A stretch of DNA of 43,229 nt from Methylococcaceae bacterium (GTDB lineage: Bacteria; Pseudomonadota; Gammaproteobacteria; Methylococcales; Methylomonadaceae). The notes beneath the pieces are model-generated. The model did no database searches, was not told the origin of the DNA, and was given only the letters and a program-made list of their open reading frames with translations. How positions within the stretch are numbered: position 1 is the first letter of the stretch; every line of letters begins with the position of its first letter. The stretch covers positions 1 to 43,229 of the forward strand of contig DAOUSK010000006.1 in NCBI GenBank assembly GCA_030627265.1, given 5' to 3'. Shown in pieces: positions 27,776 to 37,101 of the stretch. The position numbers and the translations under genes are program-made.

Positions 27776-27948
27776 GAAACGAGAGTTTAATACCCTCGAA
27801 AGTATGACGCAGAATTTTAGCTTCACGGGCTTATTAAAAAACAGAGAAACTTACGTAACTGGCTTTCTAACACAAGCTCGAAGTCAAAAAAATCATTCCT
27901 GCGCAAGCAGGAATAAACCAGACTCCAGTATTATTGAATGTTTATTCC
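27776..27948. repeat. palindromic intergenic repeat, family A (copy 2, with insertion)
   Basis: Similar to the element at 18153-18252. Left part: GAAACGAG, TTTAATA, CTCGAAAG, then GACGCAGAATTTTAGCTTC. Right part: CAGACTCCAGTATTATTGAA, then TTTATTCC. About 75-85 extra bases sit in the middle, including a separate hairpin at 27895-27914. The right end touches the stop codon of skp. It occupies the place where lpxD is usually found. Confidence 0.65.
27895..27914. repeat. short perfect hairpin nested in the family A repeat
   Basis: ATTCCTGC-GCAA-GCAGGAAT, an exact 8-bp inverted repeat. The type (ATTCC...GGAAT with a GC core) is a common dispersed palindrome in proteobacteria. It is missing from the other family A copy, so it was probably inserted later. 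Confidence 0.65.
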
Positions 27949-28445
27949 TAAGGAATAAGTGCTAATTTTGCTTGCACCTTACTCGTTACATCAACATTTT
28001 CACTGGCATGAATAACACCTTCAGTGAGTAATAAATCATACTTACCTTCTATTGCCAGTGCTTTAACCGCTTCTCTTATTCTATTCTGCATTTTGCCGAG
28101 TTCTTCGTTTCGACGAATACCTAAATCTTCTTTAAACTCTTGTTGCCCACGCTGAGCTTCACGACGTTTTGAAATAATATCATGCTCTAGATTGCGCTTT
28201 TCCTTCTCTGACATCGTCAAGCCATCTCTAGATAATTTTTCTTCTAACTTTCTGATTGATTTCCCTAAAGCAATTAATTGCTTTTCTTTAGGAGCAAATT
28301 CTTTTTCCATCCGTTTTTTGGCTGCCGCTGCCTGTGGTGAAGTAGCCATTAATAGTGGTATGTTAACAACACCAATTTTCACTTCTGCTAATGCCGCTTG
28401 ACTCAACATTAACAGTCCTAGTAAAAATGTTATTTTTTTAAGCAT
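27948..28445 (-). CDS. skp: periplasmic chaperone Skp (OmpH family)
   Basis: Trimeric chaperone that carries unfolded outer-membrane proteins across the periplasm to BamA. A signal peptide (residues 1-20, ending AALAEV) precedes a mature part with a long charged coiled-coil region (about 40-115), which forms the tentacles of the trimer. The 165-residue length is normal. It follows bamA by 117 bases as in E. coli. Its stop codon lies at the end of a palindromic repeat. Confidence 0.93.
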   Translation of the reverse strand: MLKKITFLLGLLMLSQAALAEVKIGVVNIPLLMATSPQAAAAKKRMEKEFAPKEKQLIALGKSIRKLEEKLSRDGLTMSEKEKRNLEHDIISKRREAQRGQQEFKEDLGIRRNEELGKMQNRIREAVKALAIEGKYDLLLTEGVIHASENVDVTSKVQAKLALIP

Positions 28446-28562
28446 TTATTCTTCCTCGTCTCTTAATTTTTTATCTATACATAAACATTGCTTTAATTGA
28501 TCTATTATACTGCAATCAACCCCAACACATGCATGCATTTTATTTGTTATTCATTCCAATCA

Positions 28563-30926
28563 CTAAAATTGCGAACCAAAGCTAAATTGAAACTCCTGAG
28601 TTTCATCATCAATATCTGCATTAATGGGGTAACCATAACTAATTTGTAAAGCCCCAAAAGGAGACATCCACTGCGCTGCTAAGCCCGTTGAATATTTAAA
28701 TTCAGAAACACTAAATTTTGGCTCAACGCGATTACCATTTACATCACGATAAGCACCTTGAATCGTTCCTATATCAAAAAACACACTTAAACGAACCGAC
28801 TCTACATCACTCATAAAAGGGATAGGAAATAATAATTCCGTATTACCTAAAATCTTAATATTCCCCCCGTATGGACGAGGCTCACTACCAACCACACTGC
28901 CAGGACAATTTGGAAAACCAACCCCGTTACAGTTATCTTTTGGCCCTAGGGTATTATCACGAAAACCCCGCACTGAATTGACACCGCCACCAAAATAATT
29001 CTCAAAGAAAGGTAAACCCTCTGTGCCTGCATAACCATCTCCATAAGCAGCAGAAGCCATTATTTTCAATGTTAAATCTTTCGCGACAGGGAAAAAATGT
29101 CGATCCTTTATACTAACTTTATAGTATTGAATATCACTTCCTGGTATTGCCACAGAAGCAGAGATACGCTGCTGACTCCCTTCTGTAGAGAAAATAGGTT
29201 TATCCAAAGTATCCCTTACCCAACCAATAGAAATAGGTAAGGTTAAAAATGCCTCTCCATTTGCATCCATCCAATCTTTCAACTCAGGCGGTGAAAACTC
29301 ACCTGCTTTGATTGTTGTGTGCTTAACATCAAATCCTAAGCTAAAACGCTGATTTTCATTGATCGGAAAACCGAGATTAAAACCACCGCTAATCACATCT
29401 GTTAAATAATTGGATAAGTTAGCTTCAATTGCATCCGTTTCTCTATATAGCGCATGATAACCTAAGCTCACTCCATCTCTTGTAAAATAAGGATTGGTAA
29501 ATCCAATACTATACATCGTCGAAACATCACTTTTATTAAAGCTCAAACTCACTCTCTTACCTGAGCCGAACATATTATCTTGCGTCACACTAGCATTGTA
29601 GATAATCCCTTGTGTCTGGGAATACCCAAGTCCAGCCGATAAATTACCTGATGATTTTTCTGATACCGAATACACCAAGTCCATTTGGTCTCGTGTCCCT
29701 GGAACTGTAGGGGTTTCTATGCCTATATTCTCAAAATAACCTAAGCGACTTAAGCGCGCTTTAGAACGTTCAATTCGTGCTGAAGAAGCCCAAGCATTTT
29801 CCATCTGACGCATTTCTCTTCGTAAAACCTGATCTCGTGTTCCGGTATTACCTTGTAACTGAATTCGCCTGACATAAACGCGGCTCGCAGGGTCAACAAA
29901 AAAGGTAATATCCACTGTTTTATTATCATTATGAATATCAGGAACCATATTCACATTCGCAAAAGCATACCCTTCTTCACCTAAACGATCTGAGATTGCT
30001 TTAGATGTACGCGTTGCACTTTTACGCGAAAAGGTTTCACCTGGCCCTACCTCCAACAATTCAATAAGCTCTTCTGGCGGTACAACCAATTGACCACTTA
30101 ATTTCACTTTTGCTAAAGTAAACATCTCACCTTCTTCAACATTAATGGTGAGGTAAATACTTTTTTTATCCGGTGTAATTGACACCTGAGTCGATTTAAT
30201 TAAAAATTTAATATACCCACGATCAAGGTAATACGAGCGTAAACGCTCTAAATCTGCGGTTAATTTTTGCTTAGAATATTGATCATCTTTTGTATAAAAA
30301 GAAAATAGGGATGTCACGTTTAATTCAAACTCACCCAGCAAATCATCTTCAGGAAAAACAGAGCTACCAATAATGTTGACTGATTTTATTTTCGCAGCCG
30401 CTCCTTCAGAAATATTAATACTGACTTTAACCCGATTTCTTTCTAAATCGATAATTTCGGTATTAATTTTTAAGCCATATTTACCATTGCTAAAATATTG
30501 TCGACGCAACTCTTGCTCAACCTTATCTAAAACTTGTCGATTAAACACACCACCTTCTGATAAACCAATCCCCTTTAGAGCCTTGGTCAAATCTTCCGTA
30601 CTTAAGTCTTCATTTCCCTCTATCTCAACTTCAGCAATTGAAGGCCGCTCTTTCACAACAATCAACAACGTACTACCTTCACGCTGCAAGCTAATATTTT
30701 TAAAAAAACCTGTTTTAAATAACGCTCTAATGGCAGGGCCTACATTCTTCTGCTGTAAGGTATCCCCTACGTTGACAGGTAGATAATTAAATACCGTACC
30801 AACAGAGATTCGCTGCAAGCCAACAACCTTAATATCCTGTACGACAAACGCTCGCTCCTCTCCATAAGTGACAGGTGAGAATAAAAATACTAGTGATAAA
30901 AGGGAGATAAAAAATTTAAATTTCAT
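28563..30926 (-). CDS. bamA: outer membrane protein assembly factor BamA
   Basis: Core of the BAM complex. After a signal peptide (1-22, ending TYGEE) come five POTRA domains (about 25-420), then a 16-strand beta-barrel. The conserved loop-6 motif VRGF occurs in GGGVNSVRGFRDNTLGP. The C terminus ends in phenylalanine (FQFSFGSQF), the usual beta-signal. Length 787 residues compared with 810 in E. coli. rseP, often upstream, is replaced here by epmA, 89 bases away. Confidence 0.97.
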   Translation of the reverse strand: MKFKFFISLLSLVFLFSPVTYGEERAFVVQDIKVVGLQRISVGTVFNYLPVNVGDTLQQKNVGPAIRALFKTGFFKNISLQREGSTLLIVVKERPSIAEVEIEGNEDLSTEDLTKALKGIGLSEGGVFNRQVLDKVEQELRRQYFSNGKYGLKINTEIIDLERNRVKVSINISEGAAAKIKSVNIIGSSVFPEDDLLGEFELNVTSLFSFYTKDDQYSKQKLTADLERLRSYYLDRGYIKFLIKSTQVSITPDKKSIYLTINVEEGEMFTLAKVKLSGQLVVPPEELIELLEVGPGETFSRKSATRTSKAISDRLGEEGYAFANVNMVPDIHNDNKTVDITFFVDPASRVYVRRIQLQGNTGTRDQVLRREMRQMENAWASSARIERSKARLSRLGYFENIGIETPTVPGTRDQMDLVYSVSEKSSGNLSAGLGYSQTQGIIYNASVTQDNMFGSGKRVSLSFNKSDVSTMYSIGFTNPYFTRDGVSLGYHALYRETDAIEANLSNYLTDVISGGFNLGFPINENQRFSLGFDVKHTTIKAGEFSPPELKDWMDANGEAFLTLPISIGWVRDTLDKPIFSTEGSQQRISASVAIPGSDIQYYKVSIKDRHFFPVAKDLTLKIMASAAYGDGYAGTEGLPFFENYFGGGVNSVRGFRDNTLGPKDNCNGVGFPNCPGSVVGSEPRPYGGNIKILGNTELLFPIPFMSDVESVRLSVFFDIGTIQGAYRDVNGNRVEPKFSVSEFKYSTGLAAQWMSPFGALQISYGYPINADIDDETQEFQFSFGSQF

Positions 30927-31015
30927 ATAAGTTCAAAATTAAAAACCCAGAGACTATCGCTCTGAATTTAAGTAAATCTATGCGAGTTAAACTGCGCTTA
31001 AGTTTATTAAAAATA

Positions 31016-31984
31016 TTATGCATTAACTATGGGAAAGGTTAATACCTCATCAATCTTTTCTTTTTTCCCCAAAATCATAAGCAAACGATCCACTCCAATG
31101 GCAATACCCGAACAATCAGCAAGTCCACTTTTTAAAGCCGCTAAGAAACGCGTATCCTTTTCGACAGCGAGCGCCTTATTTCTTTCTCTTTGCAAAATCT
31201 CTTGCTCAAATCGCGCCTCTTGCTCTACTGCATCGGTTAACTCAAAATAACCATTGCCAATTTCTACCCCATCAATAAAGACTTCAACACGCTCTACCAG
31301 CAAGCAATTATCTTTATTCAATCGCGCTAATGAGGGTAAACAAGCGGGGTAATTATAAATCAAGCATAAATGATTTTTAGCTATTTTTTTTTGCACGCAC
31401 TGGCTAAATAAAAAATCGAGCCACAAAGCATGATCATTCCCGCATAAAGTAGATGCATCAACAAAACCTAAATTTTCAGCTACTTGCTGATATTCAAGCA
31501 CTGAGAACTCTAAAGGGTTTAGGCCTGTATATTGCGTAAAGACATCCACATATGAAAGCCTTTGCACTGACTCTAAAAAATTAGATTTTCTCAATAGAGG
31601 AACTAATAATCTTTCTACATCATCCATTAAATCAGCTAAGTTAAAGCCAACTCGGTACCACTCTAGCATGGTAAATTCAGGGTTATGATAGCGCCCAGAT
31701 TCCCCCTGCCTAAAGGATTTCGTAATTTGATAAATAGCCCCTGATCCAGCGGCTAATAATCGCTTCATAGAAAATTCAGGAGATGTCTGCAAATATAAGG
31801 CAGTATCCCCCATCGATGTGGCAAAAAAGTCTAAATAAGGGTCCGTTCCTATCGATCGACAAAGTATGGGCGTTTCTACTTCTAAAACATTTTGTACATA
31901 AAAATAGGCACGAATGTCATGCAGCACAGCAGCCCGTAATTGTAGTGCTTCTAAACTACAACTAGGTCGCCAATCATCACTCAC
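31016..31984 (-). CDS. epmA: EF-P lysine lysyltransferase EpmA
   Basis: Lysyl-tRNA synthetase-like enzyme that attaches beta-lysine to EF-P. It is a class II synthetase catalytic core without the N-terminal anticodon-binding domain, 322 residues. Motif 2 is SGRYHNPEFTMLEWYRVG and motif 3 is GIAIGVDRLLMILG. The start is GTG (31984), sharing one base with the efp stop. Neighbouring efp and the divergent epmB confirm the assignment over a true LysS. Confidence 0.95.
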   Translation of the reverse strand: MSDDWRPSCSLEALQLRAAVLHDIRAYFYVQNVLEVETPILCRSIGTDPYLDFFATSMGDTALYLQTSPEFSMKRLLAAGSGAIYQITKSFRQGESGRYHNPEFTMLEWYRVGFNLADLMDDVERLLVPLLRKSNFLESVQRLSYVDVFTQYTGLNPLEFSVLEYQQVAENLGFVDASTLCGNDHALWLDFLFSQCVQKKIAKNHLCLIYNYPACLPSLARLNKDNCLLVERVEVFIDGVEIGNGYFELTDAVEQEARFEQEILQRERNKALAVEKDTRFLAALKSGLADCSGIAIGVDRLLMILGKKEKIDEVLTFPIVNA

Positions 31985-32553
31985 TAAGCTTTAGCTCTTG
32001 AAACATATTCGCCGGTGCGTGTATCAATTTTAAGTAGCTCACCAATCTGTACAAACAAAGGAACACGTACAACCACACCTGTTTCCATTGTTGCAGGCTT
32101 ACCGCCGCCGCCTGATGTATCACCCTTCAAACCAGGATCTGTTTCTGTCACTGTTAATTCTACAAAATTAGGTGGCGTTACACTAATTGGCACATCATTC
32201 CATAAAGTCATAATACACATATCTTGGTCTTTCAACCAAAGCTTAGAGTCTTCTACTGCTGATGCATTTGCTTGATATTGCTCAAAGCTTTCAGGGTCCA
32301 TAAAGTGAAAAAACTCACCATCGTTGTATAAATACTGCATATCTAAATCAATGACATCAGCAGCTTCTACTGATTCACCTGATTTAAAAGTACGCTCAAT
32401 AACACGCCCATTTTTTAAATTTCTAATTTTAACGCGGTTAAATGCTTGCCCTTTTCCCGGCTTTACAAACTCATTTTCAATAATGGCACAAGGGTCTGAA
32501 TCCATTATTATCTTCATTCCCGCTTTAAACTCACTGGTACTATAACTTGCCAT
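31984..32553 (-). CDS. efp: elongation factor P
   Basis: Relieves ribosome stalling at polyproline. I choose the internal ATG at 32553, because GAGGG lies five bases before it and it gives [15 protein letters not shown], the family N terminus, and 189 residues (188 in E. coli). Lys34, the site of beta-lysylation, is present in [11 protein letters not shown]. Three beta-barrel domains follow. It forms a two-gene unit with epmA and faces away from epmB. Confidence 0.97.
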   Translation of the reverse strand: MASYSTSEFKAGMKIIMDSDPCAIIENEFVKPGKGQAFNRVKIRNLKNGRVIERTFKSGESVEAADVIDLDMQYLYNDGEFFHFMDPESFEQYQANASAVEDSKLWLKDQDMCIMTLWNDVPISVTPPNFVELTVTETDPGLKGDTSGGGGKPATMETGVVVRVPLFVQIGELLKIDTRTGEYVSRAKA

Positions 32554-32683
32554 TTTTCCCTCTATTGCCATTATTAATTAAAAACTTTGCTATTATAGCC
32601 TGCCTCAAGATAGATGTATCCACAGCAAAACATTTATCCTTCATTACATGGCTCGGTTTGCACCCGCTACTTCAATTTAAGTT

Positions 32684-33670
32684 ATGAATTCAACACCACT
32701 TTTATGGCAGCAAGAACTTAGCCAATCCTTTACTAATCCCACTGACCTGCTTAATTATTTGGAGTTAGATTCACATTTAAGCGCTATTGAAGCTGAAAAT
32801 AGCTTTTCCTTTCGCGTGCCACTCTCTTACGCAAAAAGCATGGAGAAAAATAATCGCCATGACCCCTTATTGTTACAAGTTTTACCTGTTGCCGAGGAAT
32901 TAGAGCCATCTCAAGATTATTTAGATGACCCCGTAGGCGACCTATCTGCGTTAAAAGATAACTGCCTAATTCACAAGTATCATGATCGCGTCTTATTTAT
33001 TACTACAGGTGGCTGCGCTATCAATTGTCGTTTTTGTTTTAGACGCAACTTTCCCTACAATGATGCTCAATTAAATAGTAAAAATGAAGCACATGCACTG
33101 CAATACCTGCACAACAATACCAGTATAAATGAAGTCATATTAAGTGGCGGGGACCCTTTATTGCTCAGTGACCAGCGTATCCAGCATTTAATCCAACAAT
33201 TCACAAAAATTGCGCATATTAAACGTCTACGTTTTCATACGCGCCTGCCAATTGTTTTACCTGCACGCATCACAGACTCACTCATTGATCTATTTCAAAA
33301 TTCTCCACTACCTATTATCATTGTGACCCATTGCAATCACGCAAATGAATTAAGTGAGCCAGTTAAACAAGCCTGTCTTCGATTAAAGCAAAGCAACATC
33401 ACCTTACTTAACCAAACCGTGTTATTAAAAAATATAAATAACAATGAATTAGCGCTAAATAACCTCAGTGAACGGTTATTTTCTTGTGGCATTTTGCCTT
33501 ATTACCTGCACCTTCTAGACAAAGCCAGCGGTACCGCTCATTTTAACGTCCCCGAAAGTGAAGCCATTGTTCTACACAAAGCCTTACAAAAACAACTCTC
33601 TGGCTACCTCGTACCTAAATTAGTCAAAGAAGAAGCCGGCAAGGCGAATAAAACATTAATTAGCCGCTAA
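32684..33670 (+). CDS. epmB: EF-P beta-lysylation protein EpmB (lysine 2,3-aminomutase family)
   Basis: Radical SAM enzyme that turns (S)-alpha-lysine into (R)-beta-lysine for EF-P. The cluster motif is C111-x3-C115-x2-C118 (GGCAINCRFCFRR). The PLP-dependent KamA-like core follows, with ILSGGDPLLLSD and RFHTRLPIVLP. The length of 328 residues is that of EpmB, shorter than clostridial KamA. It diverges from efp across 130 bases. EpmC, the hydroxylase, is not nearby. Confidence 0.95.
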   Translation: MNSTPLLWQQELSQSFTNPTDLLNYLELDSHLSAIEAENSFSFRVPLSYAKSMEKNNRHDPLLLQVLPVAEELEPSQDYLDDPVGDLSALKDNCLIHKYHDRVLFITTGGCAINCRFCFRRNFPYNDAQLNSKNEAHALQYLHNNTSINEVILSGGDPLLLSDQRIQHLIQQFTKIAHIKRLRFHTRLPIVLPARITDSLIDLFQNSPLPIIIVTHCNHANELSEPVKQACLRLKQSNITLLNQTVLLKNINNNELALNNLSERLFSCGILPYYLHLLDKASGTAHFNVPESEAIVLHKALQKQLSGYLVPKLVKEEAGKANKTLISR

Positions 33671-33990
33671 TAAAGCGCCATTTGCTCATCACAAGAACGC
33701 GCCCAAGCATCAATTCCTCCTGTCAAATTAAAACAAGCGATGCCTTGCTGGTCTAAAAAATAGGCAACCTGCCCACTACGCACGCCATGATGACAAATAA
33801 CCACTATTTTTTTATCTTGGGGTAACTCCGCTAAACGATCTGCAATTTGATTCATAGGGATTAAAAAACTTGCTTCTAATTTCGCTATGTCATATTCAAA
33901 TGGCTCACGCACATCTAATAAAAAGTATTCACCTGCACTATCTACCAATTGCTGCTGCAAGTAGATAGCTGATATTTCTTGTACTGCCAT
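33667..33990 (-). CDS. single-domain rhodanese-like protein
   Basis: 107 residues, one rhodanese domain. LLDVREPFEYDIAKLEAS lies near the N terminus and the active-site loop CHHGVRSG has the catalytic Cys at 66. The protein probably transfers sulfane sulfur, as GlpE does, but the acceptor is unknown. It ends four bases inside the convergent epmB stop and follows the aminotransferase gene by four bases, so it is the second gene of a two-gene unit. Confidence 0.9.
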   Translation of the reverse strand: MAVQEISAIYLQQQLVDSAGEYFLLDVREPFEYDIAKLEASFLIPMNQIADRLAELPQDKKIVVICHHGVRSGQVAYFLDQQGIACFNLTGGIDAWARSCDEQMALY

Positions 33991-33994
33991 AATT

Positions 33995-35155
33995 TTATTT
34001 TTTAGTTAAAAATTGATCTAATCGTTGAATTGCCTCAGCAATCCGCTCAATACTTGTGGTGTATGCAAAGCGCACATATTGTCTGCTTTCATTTTCACCA
34101 AAATCCTTTCCGGGTGTGACTGCTACACCTAACTCTTCCAATAACAATTCTGCAAATTGTTGACTATCCTCACTAAAAGCACTGCAATCTGCATAAATAT
34201 AAAAAGCACCTGCCGGCTTAACGGGGATTTTAAAGCCTAAACGGATTAATTCTGTATATAAAAAATCTCGTTTTTCTGCAAACCCTTGTCGCCTAACTTC
34301 CAGCTCTTGTAAGGTTTGCTCTTCAAAAGCGGCTAGCGCGGCATATTGTGAATGACTAGCGGTAGAAATGAAAATATTTTGTGCTAATTTTTCTGTCGCT
34401 TCAATAAAACCTTCAGGTACAACTAACCAACCAGCGCGCCAACCTGTCATACCAAAAAACTTAGAAAAGCTATTAATAACAAAAACCTGGTCACTAAATT
34501 CTAAGGCACTAGCGATGCCTTCTTCATAAACCAAGCCATGATAAATTTCATCAGAAAATAACAGCCCCTTTTTTCTTTCTATGGTGGTTATTAATTTCTG
34601 TAATTCGGCCCGTTTAATAATCGTTCCCGTTGGATTAGACGGTGACGCAACAACGGCTGCACAGGTTTTATCGCCCCAGTATTGCTCAACTAATTGTGCC
34701 GATAACTGATAATCTGTTTCTGCATACACGGGAACTTTTTTAACCTCCCCTGAAAATAATCGAATAAAGTTTTGGTTACAGGGGTAACAAGGGTCAGACA
34801 ATAGCAGCTCATCACCTTCATTTATGCTAACCCCTAATGCTAATAAAAATGCACCCGAAGCACCGGGAGTAATAAAAATGCGTTCAGCCGGCACACTCAC
34901 TTGATAACGCTGCCGATAAAAATCAGCAATTTTTTGCCTTAATTCAGTTAAACCTGCCGCCGGGGTATATTTAACCTGCCCTTGCGCAACATACTCCAGA
35001 CCTGCTTGAGTAATTAATTTCGGCGTAGGCAAGGTTGGCTCACCAATTTCCATATGAATAATATCTCGCCCTTCTTGTTCTAACTGCTTCGCTCGGCGTA
35101 ATAACTCCATGACATAAAAGGGAGTTATTGCTTGCATTCTTTTTGCAATTTGCAT
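33995..35155 (-). CDS. PLP-dependent aminotransferase, class I/II
   Basis: 386-residue fold-type I aminotransferase. The PLP lysine is K232 in SFSKFFGMTGWRAGW; ASPSNPTGTI and SDEIYHGLVY are the other cofactor contacts. It is close to the aspartate/alanine aminotransferase-like group (AspC/AlaC/DapC style), but the substrate cannot be fixed from sequence. It starts at ATG and diverges from dksA. Confidence 0.9.
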   Translation of the reverse strand: MQIAKRMQAITPFYVMELLRRAKQLEQEGRDIIHMEIGEPTLPTPKLITQAGLEYVAQGQVKYTPAAGLTELRQKIADFYRQRYQVSVPAERIFITPGASGAFLLALGVSINEGDELLLSDPCYPCNQNFIRLFSGEVKKVPVYAETDYQLSAQLVEQYWGDKTCAAVVASPSNPTGTIIKRAELQKLITTIERKKGLLFSDEIYHGLVYEEGIASALEFSDQVFVINSFSKFFGMTGWRAGWLVVPEGFIEATEKLAQNIFISTASHSQYAALAAFEEQTLQELEVRRQGFAEKRDFLYTELIRLGFKIPVKPAGAFYIYADCSAFSEDSQQFAELLLEELGVAVTPGKDFGENESRQYVRFAYTTSIERIAEAIQRLDQFLTKK

Positions 35156-35204
35156 TTTTTAATTCCGTTTAAGGTGTAAAAAATCATTCATATTTTTATT
35201 TTCC

Positions 35205-35233
35205 TTGCATTATTAAGGTTATCTTGATAAAAA
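35205..35233 (+). promoter_or_regulatory. possible dksA promoter
   Basis: TTGCAT (35205-35210) and TAAAAA (35228-35233) with 17-base spacing, then a GC-rich discriminator TGCGCAG of the type found in stringently controlled promoters. Confidence 0.38.
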
Positions 35234-35266
35234 TGCGCAGTTTTTAAAATTATCAGGAGTCAGTGG

Positions 35267-35701
35267 ATGGCCAATAACAACTCACCTGAAAGTACCCCTT
35301 TCAATTTTACGCCTTATGAAGAAAAAAAAGGCGAAGAGTTTATGAATGCAGATCAAGAAGCACACTTTAGGTCTATTCTAAATAACTGGAAGGCTGATTT
35401 AATGCATGAAGTTGATCGCACTATGGGACATATGCGTGAAGATGCGGCAAATTACCCAGACCCCAACGATCGTGCATCACAAGAATCGGAATTTAGTTTA
35501 GAACTCAGAACTCGCGATAGAGAGCGGAAATTACTTAAAAAAATTGCCGAATCTCTTACAATGATTGCTACTGAAGACTATGGCTACTGTGAAGGCTGTG
35601 GCATAGAAATTGGTGTTCGTCGCTTAGAAGCGCGCCCAACTGCCGTTCTATGTATTGACTGTAAAACATTAGATGAAAAACGCGAAAAACAAATGGGCTA
35701 A
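35267..35701 (+). CDS. dksA: RNA polymerase-binding transcription factor DksA
   Basis: Binds the RNA polymerase secondary channel and with ppGpp controls rRNA and amino-acid promoters. The coiled-coil tip has the two essential aspartates in DPNDRASQESEF (D65 and D68). The zinc finger is C108-x2-C111 and C129-x2-C132. The length of 144 residues is near the 151 of E. coli. CAGGAG precedes the ATG. SpoT and omega, also in this window, act in the same pathway. Confidence 0.97.
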   Translation: MANNNSPESTPFNFTPYEEKKGEEFMNADQEAHFRSILNNWKADLMHEVDRTMGHMREDAANYPDPNDRASQESEFSLELRTRDRERKLLKKIAESLTMIATEDYGYCEGCGIEIGVRRLEARPTAVLCIDCKTLDEKREKQMG

Positions 35702-35714
35702 ATAGCTCTACCTC

Positions 35715-35742
35715 AAGGGTGGTTATTTCCTTTACCACCCTT
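35715..35742 (+). terminator. hairpin between dksA and bioA
   Basis: AAGGGTGGT and ACCACCCTT form a perfect 9-bp stem with a 10-base loop. The T run (TTTTTT) follows only after about 16 pyrimidine-rich bases, so termination may be partial, with read-through into bioA. Confidence 0.6.
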
Positions 35743-35761
35743 TACCCTACTCTTTCCTTTT

Positions 35762-37051
35762 TTGCCTGTGCAATCACTAGATACTTTAATCACCCAAGAC
35801 CAGAAACACATCTGGCACCCTTATAGCGCAATCCAAGCTGATTACCCTATTTACCCCGTTCAATCCGCACAAGGGGTAATGATTACCCTAGTCGATGGCC
35901 GACAACTTATTGATGGCATGTCCTCTTGGTGGAGTGCTGTTCACGGCTATAATCACCCAGTATTAAATCAAGCCGTTACCAATCAACTACAAAATATGTC
36001 GCATATTATGTTTGGTGGCCTCACTCATCAACCTGCGATAGAGTTAGCCACGCAACTAGTCAAAATAACACCCGAGCCCTTACAAACCGTATTTTTTTCC
36101 GACTCTGGCTCTGTTGCCGTTGAAGTAGCGATGAAAATGGCGATTCAATACTGGCATGCTAAAGACAAAGCATCAAAAAAACAGCTACTCACTGTGCGCA
36201 ACGGCTATCATGGCGATACCTTTGGAGCAATGTCCGTTAGCGACCCAGAAAACGGTATGCACAGCTTATTTAGCAATTCGCTTAGCCAACAATTTTTTGT
36301 TGAAGCTCCTCGCAGCCCTTTTGGCGAACCCTGCACACAAGAAGACATTGCTGAATTTAAAAAAACACTCGTACAGCACCATCAGCAAATAGCCGCCGTT
36401 ATTTTAGAGCCTATCGTCCAAGGTGCGGGCGGCATGCGTTTTTATTCAGCGGATTATTTACGTCAAGTACGCGAACTATGCACTGAGTATGATGTTTTGC
36501 TTATTTTAGATGAAATTGCGACGGGGTTTGGACGTACGGGCAAGTTATTCGCTTGTGAATATGCACAAATTTCCCCAGATATACTTTGCTTAGGCAAAGC
36601 GCTTACTGGCGGCTACATGACCTTAGCAGCAACATTAGCAACCGAAGAAATCGCACTGAGTATTCGTGATGGTGAGCCGGGTATTTTTATGCACGGGCCT
36701 ACTTTTATGGCCAACCCACTCGCCTGCGCAACCGCTTTAGCCAGTTTAAAATTACTTTTAGATTCGCCTTGGCAAAACACAGTCAAAAACATAGAGCAGT
36801 TATTACTAAAAGGCTTAAGCCCCTGCAAAAAGTTGTCACCCGTAAAAGAAGTGCGTGTACTCGGTGCAATCGGCGTTATTGAATTACACGATGCGCTTGA
36901 TATAAAAATCTTACAGCCCAAATTTGTCGAAGCGGGCGTTTGGGTACGCCCTTTTAATAAGCTTATTTACTTAATGCCCCCGTTTATTATTTCTGATGAG
37001 GAATTAGAAATACTCACTTCGGCAGTTGTTGGTGTTGTAAAAGATTTATAA
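35762..37051 (+). CDS. bioA: adenosylmethionine-8-amino-7-oxononanoate aminotransferase
   Basis: Makes 7,8-diaminopelargonate in biotin synthesis, using SAM as amino donor. HIWHPYSAIQ, DGMSSWWSAVHGYNHP, RNGYHGDTFGAMSV, DEIATGFGRTGKLFACE and the PLP lysine in CLGKALTGGYMTLAAT are all BioA hallmarks. The 429-residue length is normal. There is no ATG near the start: the frame begins at TTG (35762) or GTG (35768) in a pyrimidine-rich context without a ribosome-binding site, and it is the same frame as dksA. No other bio gene is nearby. Confidence 0.95.
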   Translation: MPVQSLDTLITQDQKHIWHPYSAIQADYPIYPVQSAQGVMITLVDGRQLIDGMSSWWSAVHGYNHPVLNQAVTNQLQNMSHIMFGGLTHQPAIELATQLVKITPEPLQTVFFSDSGSVAVEVAMKMAIQYWHAKDKASKKQLLTVRNGYHGDTFGAMSVSDPENGMHSLFSNSLSQQFFVEAPRSPFGEPCTQEDIAEFKKTLVQHHQQIAAVILEPIVQGAGGMRFYSADYLRQVRELCTEYDVLLILDEIATGFGRTGKLFACEYAQISPDILCLGKALTGGYMTLAATLATEEIALSIRDGEPGIFMHGPTFMANPLACATALASLKLLLDSPWQNTVKNIEQLLLKGLSPCKKLSPVKEVRVLGAIGVIELHDALDIKILQPKFVEAGVWVRPFNKLIYLMPPFIISDEELEILTSAVVGVVKDL

Positions 37052-37058
37052 GCAACAT

Positions 37059-37092
37059 ACTGGAAGCATGGTTAATTGCCCATACTTCCAGT
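37059..37092. terminator. hairpin between convergent bioA and icd
   Basis: ACTGGAAG-C-ATGG and CCAT-A-CTTCCAGT form a 12-bp stem with one mismatch. It lies exactly between the two stop codons and could serve both. No T tract. Confidence 0.5.
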
Positions 37093-37101
37093 TAAACTTG
37101 A

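Noticed and set aside
27744-27965. A 73-codon open frame on the plus strand between fabZ and skp
   Set aside because: It runs through the family A repeat and its hairpin, and its sequence is explained by the repeat.
30373-30786. A 137-codon open frame on the plus strand inside bamA
   Set aside because: Antisense to the POTRA-coding part of bamA; no recognisable protein.
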